Source: Panorpa germanica (lineage: Eukaryota; Arthropoda; Insecta; Mecoptera; Panorpidae). Taken from it: a stretch of 64,000 bases of DNA. How positions within the stretch are numbered: the first letter of the stretch is position 1; each line of letters opens with the position of its first letter. Positions 26,780 to 40,095 of the stretch are shown in pieces. The DNA lies in NCBI GenBank assembly GCA_963678705.1, contig OY783212.1:4526001-4590000 (forward strand), written 5' to 3'. The notes under the pieces are model-generated. The model worked only from the letters and a program-made list of their open reading frames with translations. It was not told the DNA's origin and made no database searches. The translations under genes were made by a program, and so were the position numbers.

Positions 26780-28384
26780 ATATATTTAATAAATATAATT
26801 ATTAAATCTTACATACTTGTAAATTTGTATAAAATAGAATAATGTTTTATATTTAATCTGTCAAAATTCAGACGGCCAATTATGAACTTAAGAGAAAGTT
26901 TCAAAATTGTCTTACTGTTTTCTGTACCCCCAATACTAAGATGTGTATTATGAATAATTATTAATTTATTATTAACAAAAGACATTAAACTCTGTCGAAA
27001 TTATTTTATATACTATATATTTTGTATACCTCACTCTTATAAGACTTCCAAATTTTTAAATTGAATTGTAATTTTTTCAGAATAATTTAATTAGTTTCTG
27101 AATAAAGTAATGTTTTAACAGTGATTTAAAATTATGACTTATATTTTCGTTGCAATTTTTATCATGTTTTATAGATTTTTTAAATTAATAATTAGGATCC
27201 GGAAGTTATAATATAGATAGATATCTAATCTATTACATCACAGTTTGTAATTGGTCGATTGAATTATACCTTATTGTAAATGTTATATCATAAATATCGA
27301 AATGTTTACGTACTTTTAGAAAGAAATTGTAAATCAAGCAAAGTTATTACTTTAATTATATAGATTCTAGTAATAATTTAGAAGCTATACTGCATCTATA
27401 AATGGAAAGTTCTCCTCGCTGCAAAATAAAATTTATATATAAATAATTCATGAGTTCACAGATCATTAAGTAAATTATAATTTTATAATATTTGCAATTT
27501 ATATTATAATATATGTACACGAATAGTTGAGGTAGGATCAGTGCCGTAACATCAACAGTGCATCCCATTAAAATGTTCTTGTAGGTATTGATAACGAGTC
27601 TGTTTTTATCAATTTAAACAAAAATTGTAAAAACTGTTTCAAACAAAATTTATCCAATCAATATTGTCTTTTTCTTGGGTAATGAACTCTTTACAACTTG
27701 CTCTACTCATTGCGTTGATGATACGGCATTGGAATAATTCATTATTCATTAACCTGATGAACTCACTGAATGTTTTAAAAGTAGTATCAATGAATATGTT
27801 TAATTTTGTTTTTTTTGAATTAATACTAATGGTGTCAGCAAATGTAATTGTGTAATTTTATCTATGTCATTGTTTAAGTAATTACTCAATAATTTCATTA
27901 TATATGATGTCCAAAAATAATAAATATAAATAATAATTAAGGCACCGAAAGAAGAATAAAAAAAAAACAACTCTTATTTTAAAATTCAAAAAAATAATTA
28001 TATTATAATAACGCTATTTTCTTTATCACTGACACTATTATATTCTATTTTAACATACACACTATAATATCTATTGTATAAAAATATTACATGCTAAATA
28101 TATTGAAAAGCTTTTCTGTAAAAATGCTAATGCTATAGAAAACATTAATGCATTATTGTAATAAGTAGAACATATTAGTAACTTGCTGAGAAATAAACAT
28201 ATATATTGTCACTATATTATAGACCAATATTCATATAAAAATTGTTTTTAACTCATAAATAATATCATCAATTTAATAAATGTATGTATATTAAACTATT
28301 TGTAAATGTGTACTTTCTTCTATTAGTACTTATGTATGTATAAACAATATGTATAACAATTGTATATATTATAAAAGTATAAGA

Positions 28385-31300
28385 TTATTTATCAGTCTGA
28401 TGTGGACAGTTTGAGAAGGGCCATCGTGGTATCTCTAACAATTGCTCAACAGGAGGTCGAGCTTTAGGATTATGAACCAAACATTTCTGAACGATCTGTA
28501 ATAAAAAAATAATACTTATGTGTGTAATAAATCTACATTTTGCTAATATGTTAACATCAAAGAATAACAAAAAGCACCAGAAACACCAGATCTCATTTGA
28601 AACAACAAACCAAAAGTAGTTACATATCTGCTACTTAAATGCACGTAACGTTAATGTTTTATGTTAAATGTTACAAAATTTATATCATTTTTTACCTTAA
28701 TAAATATTGATGGATAGAAAGGTAACTCTGGATAGTTAACTTTTGGTTCAGGATCTGTAATAGCAGCCATTTTAACATACGGTCTCTTTAGATGACCAAA
28801 CGGTGTTCTTGAATATAATAGTAAATATAAAATACAGCCCAGCGACCAAACATCCGATTTATAAGTTATCTGAAATAAATCACGAATATTATATGCATGT
28901 AAGCGTCCACTAGCACTTTTCATCGATATTTGAATGATAAATGAGATGCGGTAAATGCTCCTGGTGGACCATGAAATAGAAAATCTGATTGGGAGTTGTA
29001 TATTTGCATTTTAACATATTCTATCAACTGTCGTATAACTTTACCTTAATGTTGGGTTGACCTTTAATATGGGGGCTGTTTGGTCCAGAAGATTCTTGCA
29101 AAGCTTCCGGACTCATATAATTAAAAGTCCCTGTTTTTAGATGTTTAATAACACTCGTCTGATCATCTGTTATACTTGAAGCAATACCAAAATCAATTAG
29201 CTTAAGACGACCATTGACATATAGAAAATTGGCTGGTTTCAAATCTGAATGTATTACACCTGAAAACAAAATGCAGAATATTTCAGACGGAAAAATTTAC
29301 AAATTTTTAAAATTATGTAGCAATTTTAACATGATGATTGAAAAAGACAACTAATGCGATAAAAGTGGTATTGTACTCCCGTTAGACACAATTACATATA
29401 AAAGGTCACTTTTTATATAACAAAAATTATCTGTCGTTTTCTAACATTGATAAAACTAATATATTACAGCTATTTTATTAATAAAAAAAGCCCTTAATAT
29501 ATAATATAATAACTGAATTTACCATTATCATGTATGTATTTAACAGCTTCCAGCATTTGTATCCAGTAATGTGCAAGTGTAGAAATTGGTAACGTACTTT
29601 CACCATTCTGCTGAAATTTTTTAATGAGACATTGCAAATCTGTTTCGCCGCGCTCCATTACAACAAGTAGTTGTTTTTCAGCAGATAAGTGAACACTATA
29701 AATAAATAAAATTTAGTAATATCAGTACAAATTAATAATGGTAAATATGTAACATTATATAATTTCTTACTACTGAAACATCCTTATAACTTTATCACTT
29801 CCTTGAAGCCTACAAAGTAATTTAACTTCGTTCAAGTAGCCCTCTACTACAGCATATTCACCAGATAAATTCACTACCTTAAAAAAAATATCACAAAGAA
29901 GTAATTTGTTTTCAGGAAGTCTTTAAATGGCAAACATTGTTAAATTTAAGACCAAAAGCATTAAATTTGCGTTTATTATAATAAAAATTAGTTCAGCTTT
30001 AACATAATATACGTACTTTAACAGCTCTTTGTTCTCTTGTTCTCTTACACGTTGTTAAATACACCACGCTGGAGCCTCCTTCACCTAACTTACTTTCAAT
30101 AATGTAACTTGCATTTCCTACGGTCAAACTTTTTTCATTTTTGTCTGCAATAGATTTTGTTAATTCAGCATTAGTTGCAATGGCTACATTTGAATGTTCA
30201 ATTGTTTTCTTTGTATGTTTCAGCTTAGAAAAATTCTTAGAATTCAAATGAATAATATTCGCATGAACCTCTGTAGATGATGTTTGATGTTTTTCAATGT
30301 CATCTCTATGAAGCTTTTTCATTTTCGGTGATTTTAGTATTTCTTTTTTAGAAACGGTTGATTTTACCTCTGATCTTTGAAAGAAAGGCTTTTCTAGTGG
30401 TTTACATTGAAATAATATTTTTGGTTCTGATGTTGGTTGTTTAGTAGATTCTTCTTTTACCGATGCTAATGGTATTGTATATCTATTTTCTGTGATATTT
30501 GTTTCTCCAAAGTGTCGACTAATTTTATTCAAATAATTGTCATTTGCTTCAGATTCCATCGAACTACACAAGGTAGGTTTCTCTATTAATATAGTAGGTA
30601 TGTTAAAATCATTTTCTTTCGCTTCACCTAATAATTGTCTTAAGGAAGAATTATAACTATGTGTTTCTTCAAGTTTATCAATACCACTCTCATCCATTTT
30701 TTTGACTGTCTGCTTCACATACAGTGGGGTGTTTTTCGAATATTCCAAAATACTTTGTTGTCGTCTACTCTGCAGTGAAGATTGTGTATTACATGGGGTT
30801 TGAAATTGAATATTGGTTTTTGAGAAGCTCGGAGTAAGAACCGATTTAAAACCACGATCTGCATTTCTATTACATTGAACAGATGAAGCCGTTTTTGGTC
30901 TACTGATTTGCATAGGTGTGTTAAACAAAGGCTTAGGAATATTACCATCAGAATTTAAAACAGTTTTAAATATGTTATCCTTTTTTACGGATTGGTGTTG
31001 AATTACTTCCATAATACTTTGCTTCTGGGGTGTCGGCCTGATAATATTAGTTTTTGATGCTTCAGACGATGGGGGCCACTCATGTTTACTTGAAATATTT
31101 GCAGAACTCTCGTTACTTAATGCATCAAACTCCTTCTACAAAGAAATAGTTAACATATTTATTCTATTTTCGTCTTCTTTATTTAATAAAGCAATAATCA
31201 AATATTCAGTGGAACCTTTTCCTGATCAGGCTGCTCTACAACTGCGTCAATAAGATATCGAATTTGACTTTGACGAACAGGCATCATGCTGGACGTAATT

Positions 31301-31488
31301 CTGCAACATATAATTGAACTCGTTGATAATTGTGGATAGGCATTTGGAAATACAATAAATACTATTTTAAGTAAACGAACTTAAAGTTAAGGGTATGTTA
31401 TTCTTATGGGTATATTAAATATTTAAAGTAATTACTCATTTTTTTTAGAATCATCGTTTTCACCATCAGTTTCATTTGTGTTATTCAT
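28385..31488 (-). CDS. TTK: TTK/Mps1 dual-specificity spindle checkpoint kinase
   Basis: Eight exons on the minus strand: 31488-31436, 31300-31216, 31135-30017, 29877-29774, 29695-29523, 29259-29045, 28869-28696, 28495-28385; about 677 aa, all GT-AG, phases close. Mps1 sits at unattached kinetochores, phosphorylates KNL1 MELT motifs and starts the spindle assembly checkpoint. The N-terminal ~385 residues are Ser/Lys-rich and poorly conserved. The kinase domain starts at [18 protein letters not shown] (Gly loop), with AVKV (catalytic Lys), [14 protein letters not shown] (catalytic loop with the HSD variant typical of Mps1), [10 protein letters not shown] (DFG), the Mps1 activation loop [20 protein letters not shown], and [13 protein letters not shown]. 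The protein ends ~25 residues after the kinase C-lobe. Drosophila orthologue is altered disjunction (ald). Human TTK is longer (about 857 aa); the difference lies in the N-terminus. Confidence 0.96.
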
Positions 31489-33136
31489 TTTTATAAAATA
31501 ATACATAAATTCTAATCCATAACATATTTAAATAATAAAAACACTATTAAAGTTTTCAATCAAAATAACTGTCACTTCGTATTTCAGTTGTATTGCCAGA
31601 TTTTAAGCTGCCTTTAACTGTCTAGTATTGCCCATATCTCTGATTTTACAATGTTCTACATTATCTGTGATCAGTGGCTCTGCTGTATTATCTCTGCTCT
31701 GCTCATGGTGTAGGAACTCATATAGGGACAACTGTTACTTTCATAACTTCATGTCGAATTGAGATTTGCCCTGTATTTTATAAGAAAGTTTATAGGCTTG
31801 ACTGTACATATTTTAGACATACGCCATTTAATCCAGGTACCACTTCAGAAAGAGTTATTTAAGTGCCCTAGAATATTAAAAAAATTAAATTATCTTATTT
31901 AAAAGGAAAGAAAAATGAACAGACATACAAAATCAAAGAACCAAATATTTATATTTGCCTTTAATGTTGATTTTAGTTATAATTATTTCGAATAAGTACT
32001 TTAGGGTCACCATTAGAAGAATTGGATCTATTATATTAAGTATAGACGTAATTAATTACATTTTTTTACAGATAAAATCAGGAAATGTTGTAATGTACAA
32101 ATAATAATAGGTTTTTGAGTCTTTGCTTTAGATTACATTGAGTATTTTAACAAAACAACTGTGCTTTTAAAGAACGCCTTCAATGAAACTTCTAAATACG
32201 CCTCTTACTAATATACAAATTTATCTTAGTCCTCTGACGTCATATTTCCGAGCATCTCCGACAATCTCCGAGTTTTATGCATATGGCTGCCGTATTGTTA
32301 TATTTCTAAGTAATTACTGTTTTACTTTCAATTAAAAGTAATAAATAGTTTAAAAGTGCAAATTTAATTGAAGTGTCTCGTATATTATACAAATAGCGAT
32401 AAGAGAAATAATAGTTGGCAGGTAAAATATTAATAGTTGTTATTATCTTAAAGCAAATACACTAACTCTAACAGTGGCGTCATTGTTAATTATATATAAC
32501 ATATTATTATTTTATTAGACTTTATGATACTTTTCAGGACTATATATTGGGGCCAAAGCACTATATATTGGGAGCTGCCAAAAAAATGTAAGAGGCAATA
32601 AGCAGCAGATGAAATTAACTAGCTAGCTAAACAACTACATCATCAAAAATCAAGAAGGACTTTGGTTTATATGCAATTACATTAATTAAATAATTTAATA
32701 TTTTTGTTTTTTTAGGAAGAATTTTTATGTATATACAAATACATTAATTACAATAAACATTGTTAACTAAAAATTGCGGTTTTTTTTTTATTTATAAAAT
32801 TTTTGATATTTATAATAATTCAAACATCTACTCATTCCCGCTTTTTTTGTGTCTTGCAAGAACTTCATGTCGAACGCAGGCAAAAGTCCTTGGCAAATAC
32901 CATGAATATATCAAAGTACCAAAGCTTAACATGGGAGTTACCGATCTATAGTATATATCATCTTTGGCTCTGCTGATGGTTACAAACAGTTACAAACAAT
33001 TTGTACCAATTCGTGCTCTACAACCATTTATAACCTCATTCAATTGTGTTCAAGTGACATGTGCTGCACGAAAGAAATATTTAGATATTTATTAATTATT
33101 TAATAGGCATCACTATTTACGTTTGATTTAATAAAA
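31489..33136. other. TTK-WDR46 head-to-head intergenic region
   Basis: No coding exon supported in 1.65 kb. It contains the promoters of TTK (minus) and WDR46 (plus). Small open frames at 31674-31862 and 32760-32951 lack any recognisable homology or splice logic. A 13-bp direct repeat (ACTATATATTGGG) occurs twice near 32540 and 32560. Confidence 0.5.
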
Positions 33137-33151
33137 ATGACTAAGGTATTT

Positions 33152-33187
<36 letters not shown>

Positions 33188-36100
33188 TATGTGATGAATG
33201 GTATTTTAAGTAACAATATCAAAAATGTATTTTAACAATATTTGTAATAAATATTTTTCAGGTTTCGAAAAGATATTTTGACGATACAGACAATAAGGAA
33301 TCTGCGCTTCCAAAAACAAAAACAAAAAAACCAAAAGGAATTGCAAAGCAGAAAAAAGAGTTACAGAAGGATATAATATGTTTCAATGTCAAATTGAAGC
33401 CTTTCAGGATTGCAAATCTTAATCAAAATAAAATAAATGTACGTGGAAATATATTCTATTATCAGAAATATAGTTTTTATGTTATGTACGTTCATATTAA
33501 TAAATTATAGGACAATAAATCATTACGCCCAAATGCTAAGTATCGGGGAAGAGCTCCTGTTGACCCTAATCTGCTGAAAAAACATTCCCGGGGACCAGGA
33601 CTTACTGGAAAAGGTATAAAAACAAAGAACCATCTTATTAAAATTAAACGCAAAGAAAAGGAATTAAATTATGCAACAGAACAGGCAGCACGAACGGAAA
33701 TATTACTTACAGAAACGGCAGGGTATGATATCAAAAGCATAATTTATTATATTATTAATAACAACAATATGTTTGGGTTATATTTAGGTTAATAACAATA
33801 TGGTAATTTCTTTTTAAGGTATTTGGAGGCAGATGATGGTGAAACAACGACACAATTTAATCAGAAAGAAATATCTAATGCCGTACGAACTTTTTATTTA
33901 TCAGAAATTATTTACTGTGCTTGCGTTAATACAATTTTTACTTTTAGGTCGATATTACAGCGGCTACCAAACATTTTGAATTAAAACTTGATCAATTTGG
34001 TCCGTATAGAATGAAGTATACTAAAGGAGGAAGGCATTTAGTTATTGGTGGCCAACGGTATTTATATTTTAAATTCTTCATATACTTAACATACGAATTG
34101 ATTATATTTCAATAATTTTCATTAATTGAAATATGTTTTTATTTTAGGGGTCATGTAGCAGCTTTTGATTGGGTCACGAAACGTCTTCATTGTGAGATTA
34201 ATGTAATGGAATCTGTACATGATGTTAGGTACTACAGAAACGTGGTTTCTTTAAATATTAATTAATTTCTTGTATGCTCTCGAACAGACTACGTGCGACG
34301 TCGCCTATCGTCAACCAGGTGTATTGGAGTTGTTTCGCATAAGCAAACTATATTCCACACTCCATAATCGGCGGTTGAACGTAGTCTCTTTAAGTGTGAA
34401 AACAGCCATATATAAATTTCACATAATTTAAAATGCATTTTTGTTTTAGTTTTCTACATATAGAGACAATGTTTGCTGTTGCCCAAAAAGAATGGGTGTA
34501 TATGTATGATAATCAGGGAATTGAATTACATTGCATCAAGCGTCTGAACAAAGTTTTGAGAATGGAGTTTTTGCCATATCATTTTCTTCTAGCAACTGCT
34601 GTAAGTATTATGGTAAGCAACGCATTTGATTTATAGGATGAAACACTGAAGAGAAGCGAAAAATTATATGGTGTGGTATATTATGTTTACTCGTAGATAT
34701 GCGTTGCGTCAGACGCCATCCGCTGTATAATAATACGCTGTCTCTTCTATGTTTCATTCAATAAATCCAATACGTTGCTCTATGCGGATAAGTGGACGCT
34801 TGCCTTTCCAAGTAAATACAACGAAAATTTATTTTATGTCGTATTTTGAAAATGTTACTTTGTTTTAGAGTGAGGAAGGTTTTTTGAGTTGGCTAGATGT
34901 TTCTGTTGGAGAATTAGTTACACAATATAATAGTAAACTAGGCCGTTTATCGATGATGGCGCAAAACCCTTATAATGCAGTATTATGTGTTGGGCATGCT
35001 CGAGGAGTTGTTAGTATGTGGACGCCGAACATTAAGGAACCCGTTGCCAAAATGCTCTGTCATAAAACTCCATTAACTAGTCTTTCTGTGGATCCCAGAG
35101 GAGTGTAAGATGCTTATTTTTTTTTTTTATAACTTATTGATATTTGAAATATTTATTGTTTGTATTGCTAAATTGGATTATTAATTATTTTTTTGTAGTC
35201 ATATGGTTACTTCAGCAAATGATAAAAGTATGAAAATCTGGGATATTCGAAAACTTCATGGCCCGGTACAAGTATATCAAACGAGAGCGCCTGTTAGTAA
35301 TGTGGCTTTATCGCACAAAGGTTTGCTAGCTGCAGCAATGGGCAACATAGTAGAAGTTTATAAGTACGCTTTCGTACCATGTTTTCACCACTTTCATCAT
35401 AAAATCATTATTAAAAATTACATTTATTTATAGGGAATGCGGTACAGAATCTACTAATCGTCCATATCTTCGCCAAAGATTAAACGGAGCGGTTTCATCT
35501 ATGCAATTTTGTCCCCATGAGGATGTACTTGGAATAGCTACATCAAGAGGATTTACTTCATTACTTGTTCCTGGTAATTATTAGTTTTCAAATTTCCTTA
35601 TAACTTTCAGATTAGGGTTTGTTACATTGTTTATTATTTATACAGGAAGTGGTGAAGCTAATTTCGACGCTTTAGAAGCCAATCCATTCCAAAGCAAATC
35701 TCAACGTCGTGAAACTGAAGTCCGTTCTTTGTTGGAAAAGATTCCATCAGATCTAATAACATTAAATCCTGGTGCACTAGGAGAAATTGATATACCAACA
35801 CTTAAAGATAAAATTGAAGCGAAGCAAAAAATACTGGTATGCAATTTTTTTTATTAAGTCTAATCCTTTCCTTTAATTGCACTGTGTGTTGATTTTGGAG
35901 AGGTATTATCTGAAGTTAATTTATTATCAATAGAAAACGAATATTCAATTTTTTATGCTTTCCGTTTTAGTTTGTAAAAGCACCGAAAATTGATTATCAG
36001 CCCAGAAATATTGCTAAGAAAAAAGGCGGTTCAGTTCAAATTGCTCGCAATAAGAAAATTGTTCAAGAAGAAACGAAAAGGGTAAGAGCACATCAAAATT

Positions 36101-36279
36101 ATTTAGCTTCTCAGATGTGACAAATTACTTATATATAATAAATATGACTTCTATTTCAGGAATTCGTAAAACAAATTAAGGAAATTAATAATACAGATAA
36201 ACAAAATGTACAAAAGAAAACATCAAATGAAACGAGTGTATTGGACAGGTTTAAACCAAGAGCTAAAAAACAAGTTTAA
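33137..36279 (+). CDS. WDR46: WDR46/Utp7, SSU processome WD-repeat protein
   Basis: Thirteen exons: 33137-33145, 33262-33438, 33511-33722, 33819-33882, 33948-34057, 34148-34228, 34450-34600, 34869-35104, 35199-35363, 35434-35573, 35646-35836, 35971-36081, 36160-36279; 588 aa, phases close. The homologue of yeast Utp7 and human BING4, a nucleolar scaffold of the small-subunit processome for pre-18S rRNA. Order: a basic N-terminus; [20 protein letters not shown]; a WD40 propeller from [21 protein letters not shown] through [20 protein letters not shown] to the last blade [20 protein letters not shown]; then the Utp7 C-terminal signature [20 protein letters not shown] and [18 protein letters not shown], and a Lys-rich tail. 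The first exon codes only MTK. Length fits the family (about 560-610 aa). Confidence 0.96.
33152..33184. repeat. (TA)n microsatellite in WDR46 intron 1
   Basis: About 15 uninterrupted TA dinucleotides just downstream of the 9-bp first coding exon. Confidence 0.9.
34285..34388. repeat. foldback in WDR46 intron (first of two)
   Basis: Imperfect inverted repeat filling much of the 221-bp intron 34229-34449. The outer 9 bp are perfect (AGACTACGT at 34286 against ACGTAGTCT ending 34387), followed by CGCC.ATCG against CGATTA.GG-type pairing and GTGTATTGGAGTTG against CAAACT..ATTCCACAC. GC-richer than neighbouring introns. Confidence 0.5.
34617..34778. repeat. foldback in WDR46 intron (second of two)
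   Basis: The 268-bp intron 34601-34868 is mostly a 162-bp imperfect inverted repeat. The left arm starts GCAACGCATTTGATTTAT and the right arm ends with its near reverse complement ATAAATCCAATACGTTGC; inner pairing continues through GATGAAACA/TGTTTCAT and GAAGAG/CTCTTC. It would fold into a long hairpin in the pre-mRNA. Confidence 0.6.
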
Positions 36280-36442
36280 TTCTTAGTTATATATTTGTAC
36301 ATATTTATAAGAAAAATAAAATTATATAAATTATTCCATATTTTTATTATTGCTACTATATATTGTAAGCGATTCTACTATACTATAAGAATCGTACTTA
36401 AACAATAAATAATTAAAAATATTTCTTACATATTAAAAAAAA

Positions 36443-37016
36443 TTATTTGTAAATACTCGTATAATATTCTTCTTCTAAATCGTATAAGTCAGCGGCCATA
36501 TCATCGCGTAGTGACATTAATTTTTGATCACACTCTGCTTGTTTTGTGCGAAATAATTTCGAATTAGTAGTTATAGCCTCGTTGACGGAAGGAAAATCAT
36601 TCAGTATTAAGTATTGTTTAATATCTGAAACTAGTTTCATAAGTGATTCTCCAGCTCGAACTAAAACAAAACATATTCTATGTAAGAAAAAGAAGCTCTT
36701 CAAGAAATTCTTTAACAAAGTCTTCAGATATTATAATATTACCAATGTTAGCCGCTCGTACATGCATTTCGTAAGTATCTTGTTCACATTGGGTCATTCG
36801 AGATAATTGTGATTCGTTTTCACCTTTCGCCAATTTGACAATTTCTATAATAAAGTTACAAACATTTACAGATAAAAAGTAACATTTATATGCCATAATC
36901 CTATTATTTTTACCTTCAAAATTTTCTAGCATGCTTTTCACATCTTCTTTTAACCGTGTGTTGTAGGATTTTAATAAAGCTTCTTTTGATTGAGGTAAAT
37001 TACGAGTATGAGACAT
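36443..37016 (-). CDS. MED22: MED22, Mediator head-module subunit
   Basis: Three exons on the minus strand: 37016-36914, 36844-36743, 36660-36443; 140 aa, phases close. MED22 (Surf5) forms a four-helix bundle with MED11 and belongs to the Mediator head that contacts RNA polymerase II. Recognised by the start [19 protein letters not shown], then [15 protein letters not shown] and the near-invariant [20 protein letters not shown] with [10 protein letters not shown]. The C-terminus is acidic helical. Length matches the family (about 140 aa). WDR46 ends only 163 bp away on the other strand, so the two genes converge tightly and may share overlapping 3' UTRs. Confidence 0.97.
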
Positions 37017-37701
37017 TTTCTTTTGAACTAATTATACCGAATTTAATGTAAGTACATATCACAAACCACTAGTACATATAAAATAGGTTACAACCAAGTA
37101 AACAACTATTTCACTTTGCTTCACTAAGGATCAAGTGGAAAAAACTACTAGACATGAATAAACAAAGTAAACACGAGAAAAATCAGAAAATTCTACCAAA
37201 CACTACCAGCAATTCTGACATAGTCCTTGGTTTTGTTGGGTTCTGACAGCAATAAAACAGATAATAAAATTAAATTGGTATAATAATAAACGTGTAAAAA
37301 ACGACGTCTGCGTCTGCTTTTATATTTATATGCGCTACTAACTTCACCGCCCTTCTACGTGTACTTTCGATCATAATCGCCGAACATCGGATTTGAAATA
37401 TTGCCAGTCAGTTTTCGTCAGGGCCAAGACGGACAAGGATAGAAACAGATAGGAAGTAACAAGACCAGGACAACTGACGGCAACAATTTATACAAATTAA
37501 TGATACGGTTCAGTTTGGAACTTGGAGGTCGTTCATTTTTAATAAGTCGTTTTCGTATCACTAGTTATTATAGTTCTAACTCTTGAAGAGTGTTTCTGGA
37601 GTTAGTAGAGATTACATTATATAAAGGACCATCACTCCTAATTAATAACAAGTATAATTATATTTTTAAGTGGTTACAATTATTTAATATATTAATATAA
37701 A
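37017..37701. promoter_or_regulatory. divergent MED22 / Cyt-b5 intergenic promoter region
   Basis: 685 bp between two divergently transcribed genes. No coding sequence. The middle (about 37290-37480) is GC-richer than flanks, consistent with promoter sequence. No specific site is claimed. Confidence 0.4.
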
Positions 37702-40095
37702 ATGTCAACAAAACAATATTCTCTTGCTGAAGTTTCTAAGCATAATGATAGCAAGAAATCATGGATAGTAATACATAATGATGTATATGATGTCACTGAA
37801 TTTCTGAATGAGGTAAGACCAAATTCATAATTCCTCAAATCTTTATTGAATATTTTCCGCTCACTATAAAGTTTAGTTAAATATTAAAAGGTATTGTGCT
37901 TTTAAAACACCTGTTATACATATTTATCATATGCACTAGATGTATTTTGTAGTGTTTGTAAAGTAAATTTTCATTTTTTTTAAGGTGCACTTCTTATTCC
38001 AGTTAACTAATTATTTTAGTGACGTAAAAGTAACCCTTGATCATGACTAGATATTTGTCACTTAATAATTGGTTAATATTATCAAGTCATAGCGACTGGC
38101 AATATTGCGTGTTAGTCAAATTCAGATTATTTTTTACATTGATAAAATCATGCTTGTAATAGCGGCATATCTATTATTTTGAAATTTATCATATCACTGT
38201 GATATGTTTATTTTTTATAAATAATCTTTTTAATCAAAAAAAAAAACAATTATTCTTATATAAGTAATTATTTGTAATATTTTTACACCTTGACATACTT
38301 TTGTTTTAATTTTCGTTTAATAGAGGATGTAAACATATTACACTAAGAAAATGTTTTTGAATTATTCTTTTATATTATACATATATTATATTTCTAAGTC
38401 ATTTGTTTGGTATGATTCTTACCACAAAATTCTTACCCAATGACCTTGTAAAATATTGTAGCATGCTTTAGTAAATTTATTTCCATAGATAATTTTTATA
38501 CATTAAATATTAGATAAACATATGTATATCAAAATTATGCATATTACTTCTCAATTTTAAACTGTCAAGGTATGGTTCATATTTTGTGTGAACTATTTTA
38601 TTTCTTGAACATGCAGTAATATATACTATTGTCCACTAATTAAACTAAAAATGGTCTATTCATGTCATGGAACGCATGTTAGTTTTTAATATAAATAACA
38701 AACATATCTACAATTTATAAACGTGTAGTTTGAATAATTATGCGAAAAATGTAAGTCTGACTAAAGACAACTCTAAAAAACATCGGCATTTATATAATAA
38801 ATTTAAAAAATATCCATTATACAAAAATAATTGTTTTTTTTATCACACGTACACAAATATATACATTACACAAAATGGACATAACATGTGAAACTAATTT
38901 TCTTCTTTTTAATAATACTTTATAAACATGAATTTCAAGACAATTTTTCCCAAAATGCATTTTTTTTTAAATTTCGTGTGCATGTATTTAAGTATTGAGT
39001 ATTTATGTGTTTACGTAACATAACAAAAGTTATATGTTACGTAAACAATGGTACATAAAATTTCTATTGTATTTTTTTACTACTTTTTGAAAAATAAATC
39101 TACATTTTTGTTCATTATCATTAAACTTCTAACCCAGAGACTGACTGTTATTATAGAAAAGAATTATAGAATATTAAGAAGTCATTTTTAAAGATTAAAT
39201 GATATCCTAATTTAGATAAGTTTAGATTAAATATTATATGCAAGTAAGGTAGCATCTAACTAGAACTAAGATAATTGTTTCATCTGTAGCATCCTGGTGG
39301 TGAAGAAGTGCTTCTCGAACAAGCTGGTGGAGATGGAACTGAAGCTTTTGAAGATGTTGGCCATAGTTCGGATGCTCGGGAAATGATGACTAAATTTAAA
39401 GTTGGTGAAATCATTGAATCAGAACGTAAGGAAACTTCTGAGAAATTAACACCAGACTGGTCGACCGATGCTGAACAGAAAGACAAGTACGTTGATTTCA
39501 ATTTTACACAGTACTATTTACGTAACAAATATGTATTACTTATGTTCAAACAAAAATAAATTAGTTAGTTTACTGCGTTATAGATATTGATATTTTTTGG
39601 GTTATTTTAATCTGAACGTATTTGGTTATGAGTAACTTATTTATATGCCTAGTTAATACTTCGATTAACATTTGATTGACTGTATATGTACTGAAATATT
39701 TTCCAATTGTGGCAGTAGCGTTCCCATAGTGAGAATTTACTCGGTAAATGACATTTTTTGTCTCACAATAAATTCAGTTTTATTAACAATTTACAGAAAT
39801 GTAAGCCCCTAAACATACTAGAAAAGGGGAGACCCCCTCCGTCTGCTTTACGTTAATACATAATGAGACTAACGTGTCTTTCATATATAACTAAGATATT
39901 GATAATAACATTTATTATCACTTATAGAAAGTTTTGAATCATCATCATGACAATGTTTGATTGGAGATTGTATGGCCTTGGTTATTAATTTATTTTAATG
40001 ATATTTTCTTTTTCAGTTCCATGAAATCGTGGATTCTTCCTATCGTTCTCGGACTTCTTGCTACAATTATTTATCGTTTTTATTTTAGTCAATGA
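37702..40095 (+). CDS. Cyt-b5: Cytochrome b5, tail-anchored ER haemoprotein
   Basis: Three exons: 37702-37812, 39290-39486, 40017-40095; 128 aa, phases close. An electron carrier to fatty-acid desaturases and P450s on the cytosolic face of the ER. The haem-binding signature [20 protein letters not shown] supplies the first axial His; the second is in [10 protein letters not shown]. The N-terminus [11 protein letters not shown] and [21 protein letters not shown] are typical. The last exon codes the C-terminal anchor ([20 protein letters not shown]), which places it as an ER/outer mitochondrial tail-anchored form. The 1.5-kb first intron splits the haem motif immediately before its His and contains no other gene. 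Confidence 0.97.

Larger units (their letters stand above)
22827..28384. other. fs(1)h 3' UTR and intergenic DNA
   Basis: No gene seen in 5.6 kb. The first several hundred bases are likely the 3' UTR of the long fs(1)h form. The rest is AT-rich, with a long TA microsatellite and one candidate MITE listed separately. TTK ends on the opposite strand at 28385, so the two genes converge here. Confidence 0.5.

Noticed and set aside
26700-26780. TA-rich tract as a replication origin or CRISPR-like array
   Set aside because: It is a plain dinucleotide microsatellite with no spacers or unit structure.
31674-31862. 62-codon plus-strand frame upstream of TTK
   Set aside because: No homology, no splice logic, and composition like the intergenic background.
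39010-39047. Short palindrome TTTACGTAACATAAC / GTTATATGTTACGTAAA in the Cyt-b5 intron
   Set aside because: Short AT-rich palindromes are expected by chance at this composition; no flanking structure supports an element.
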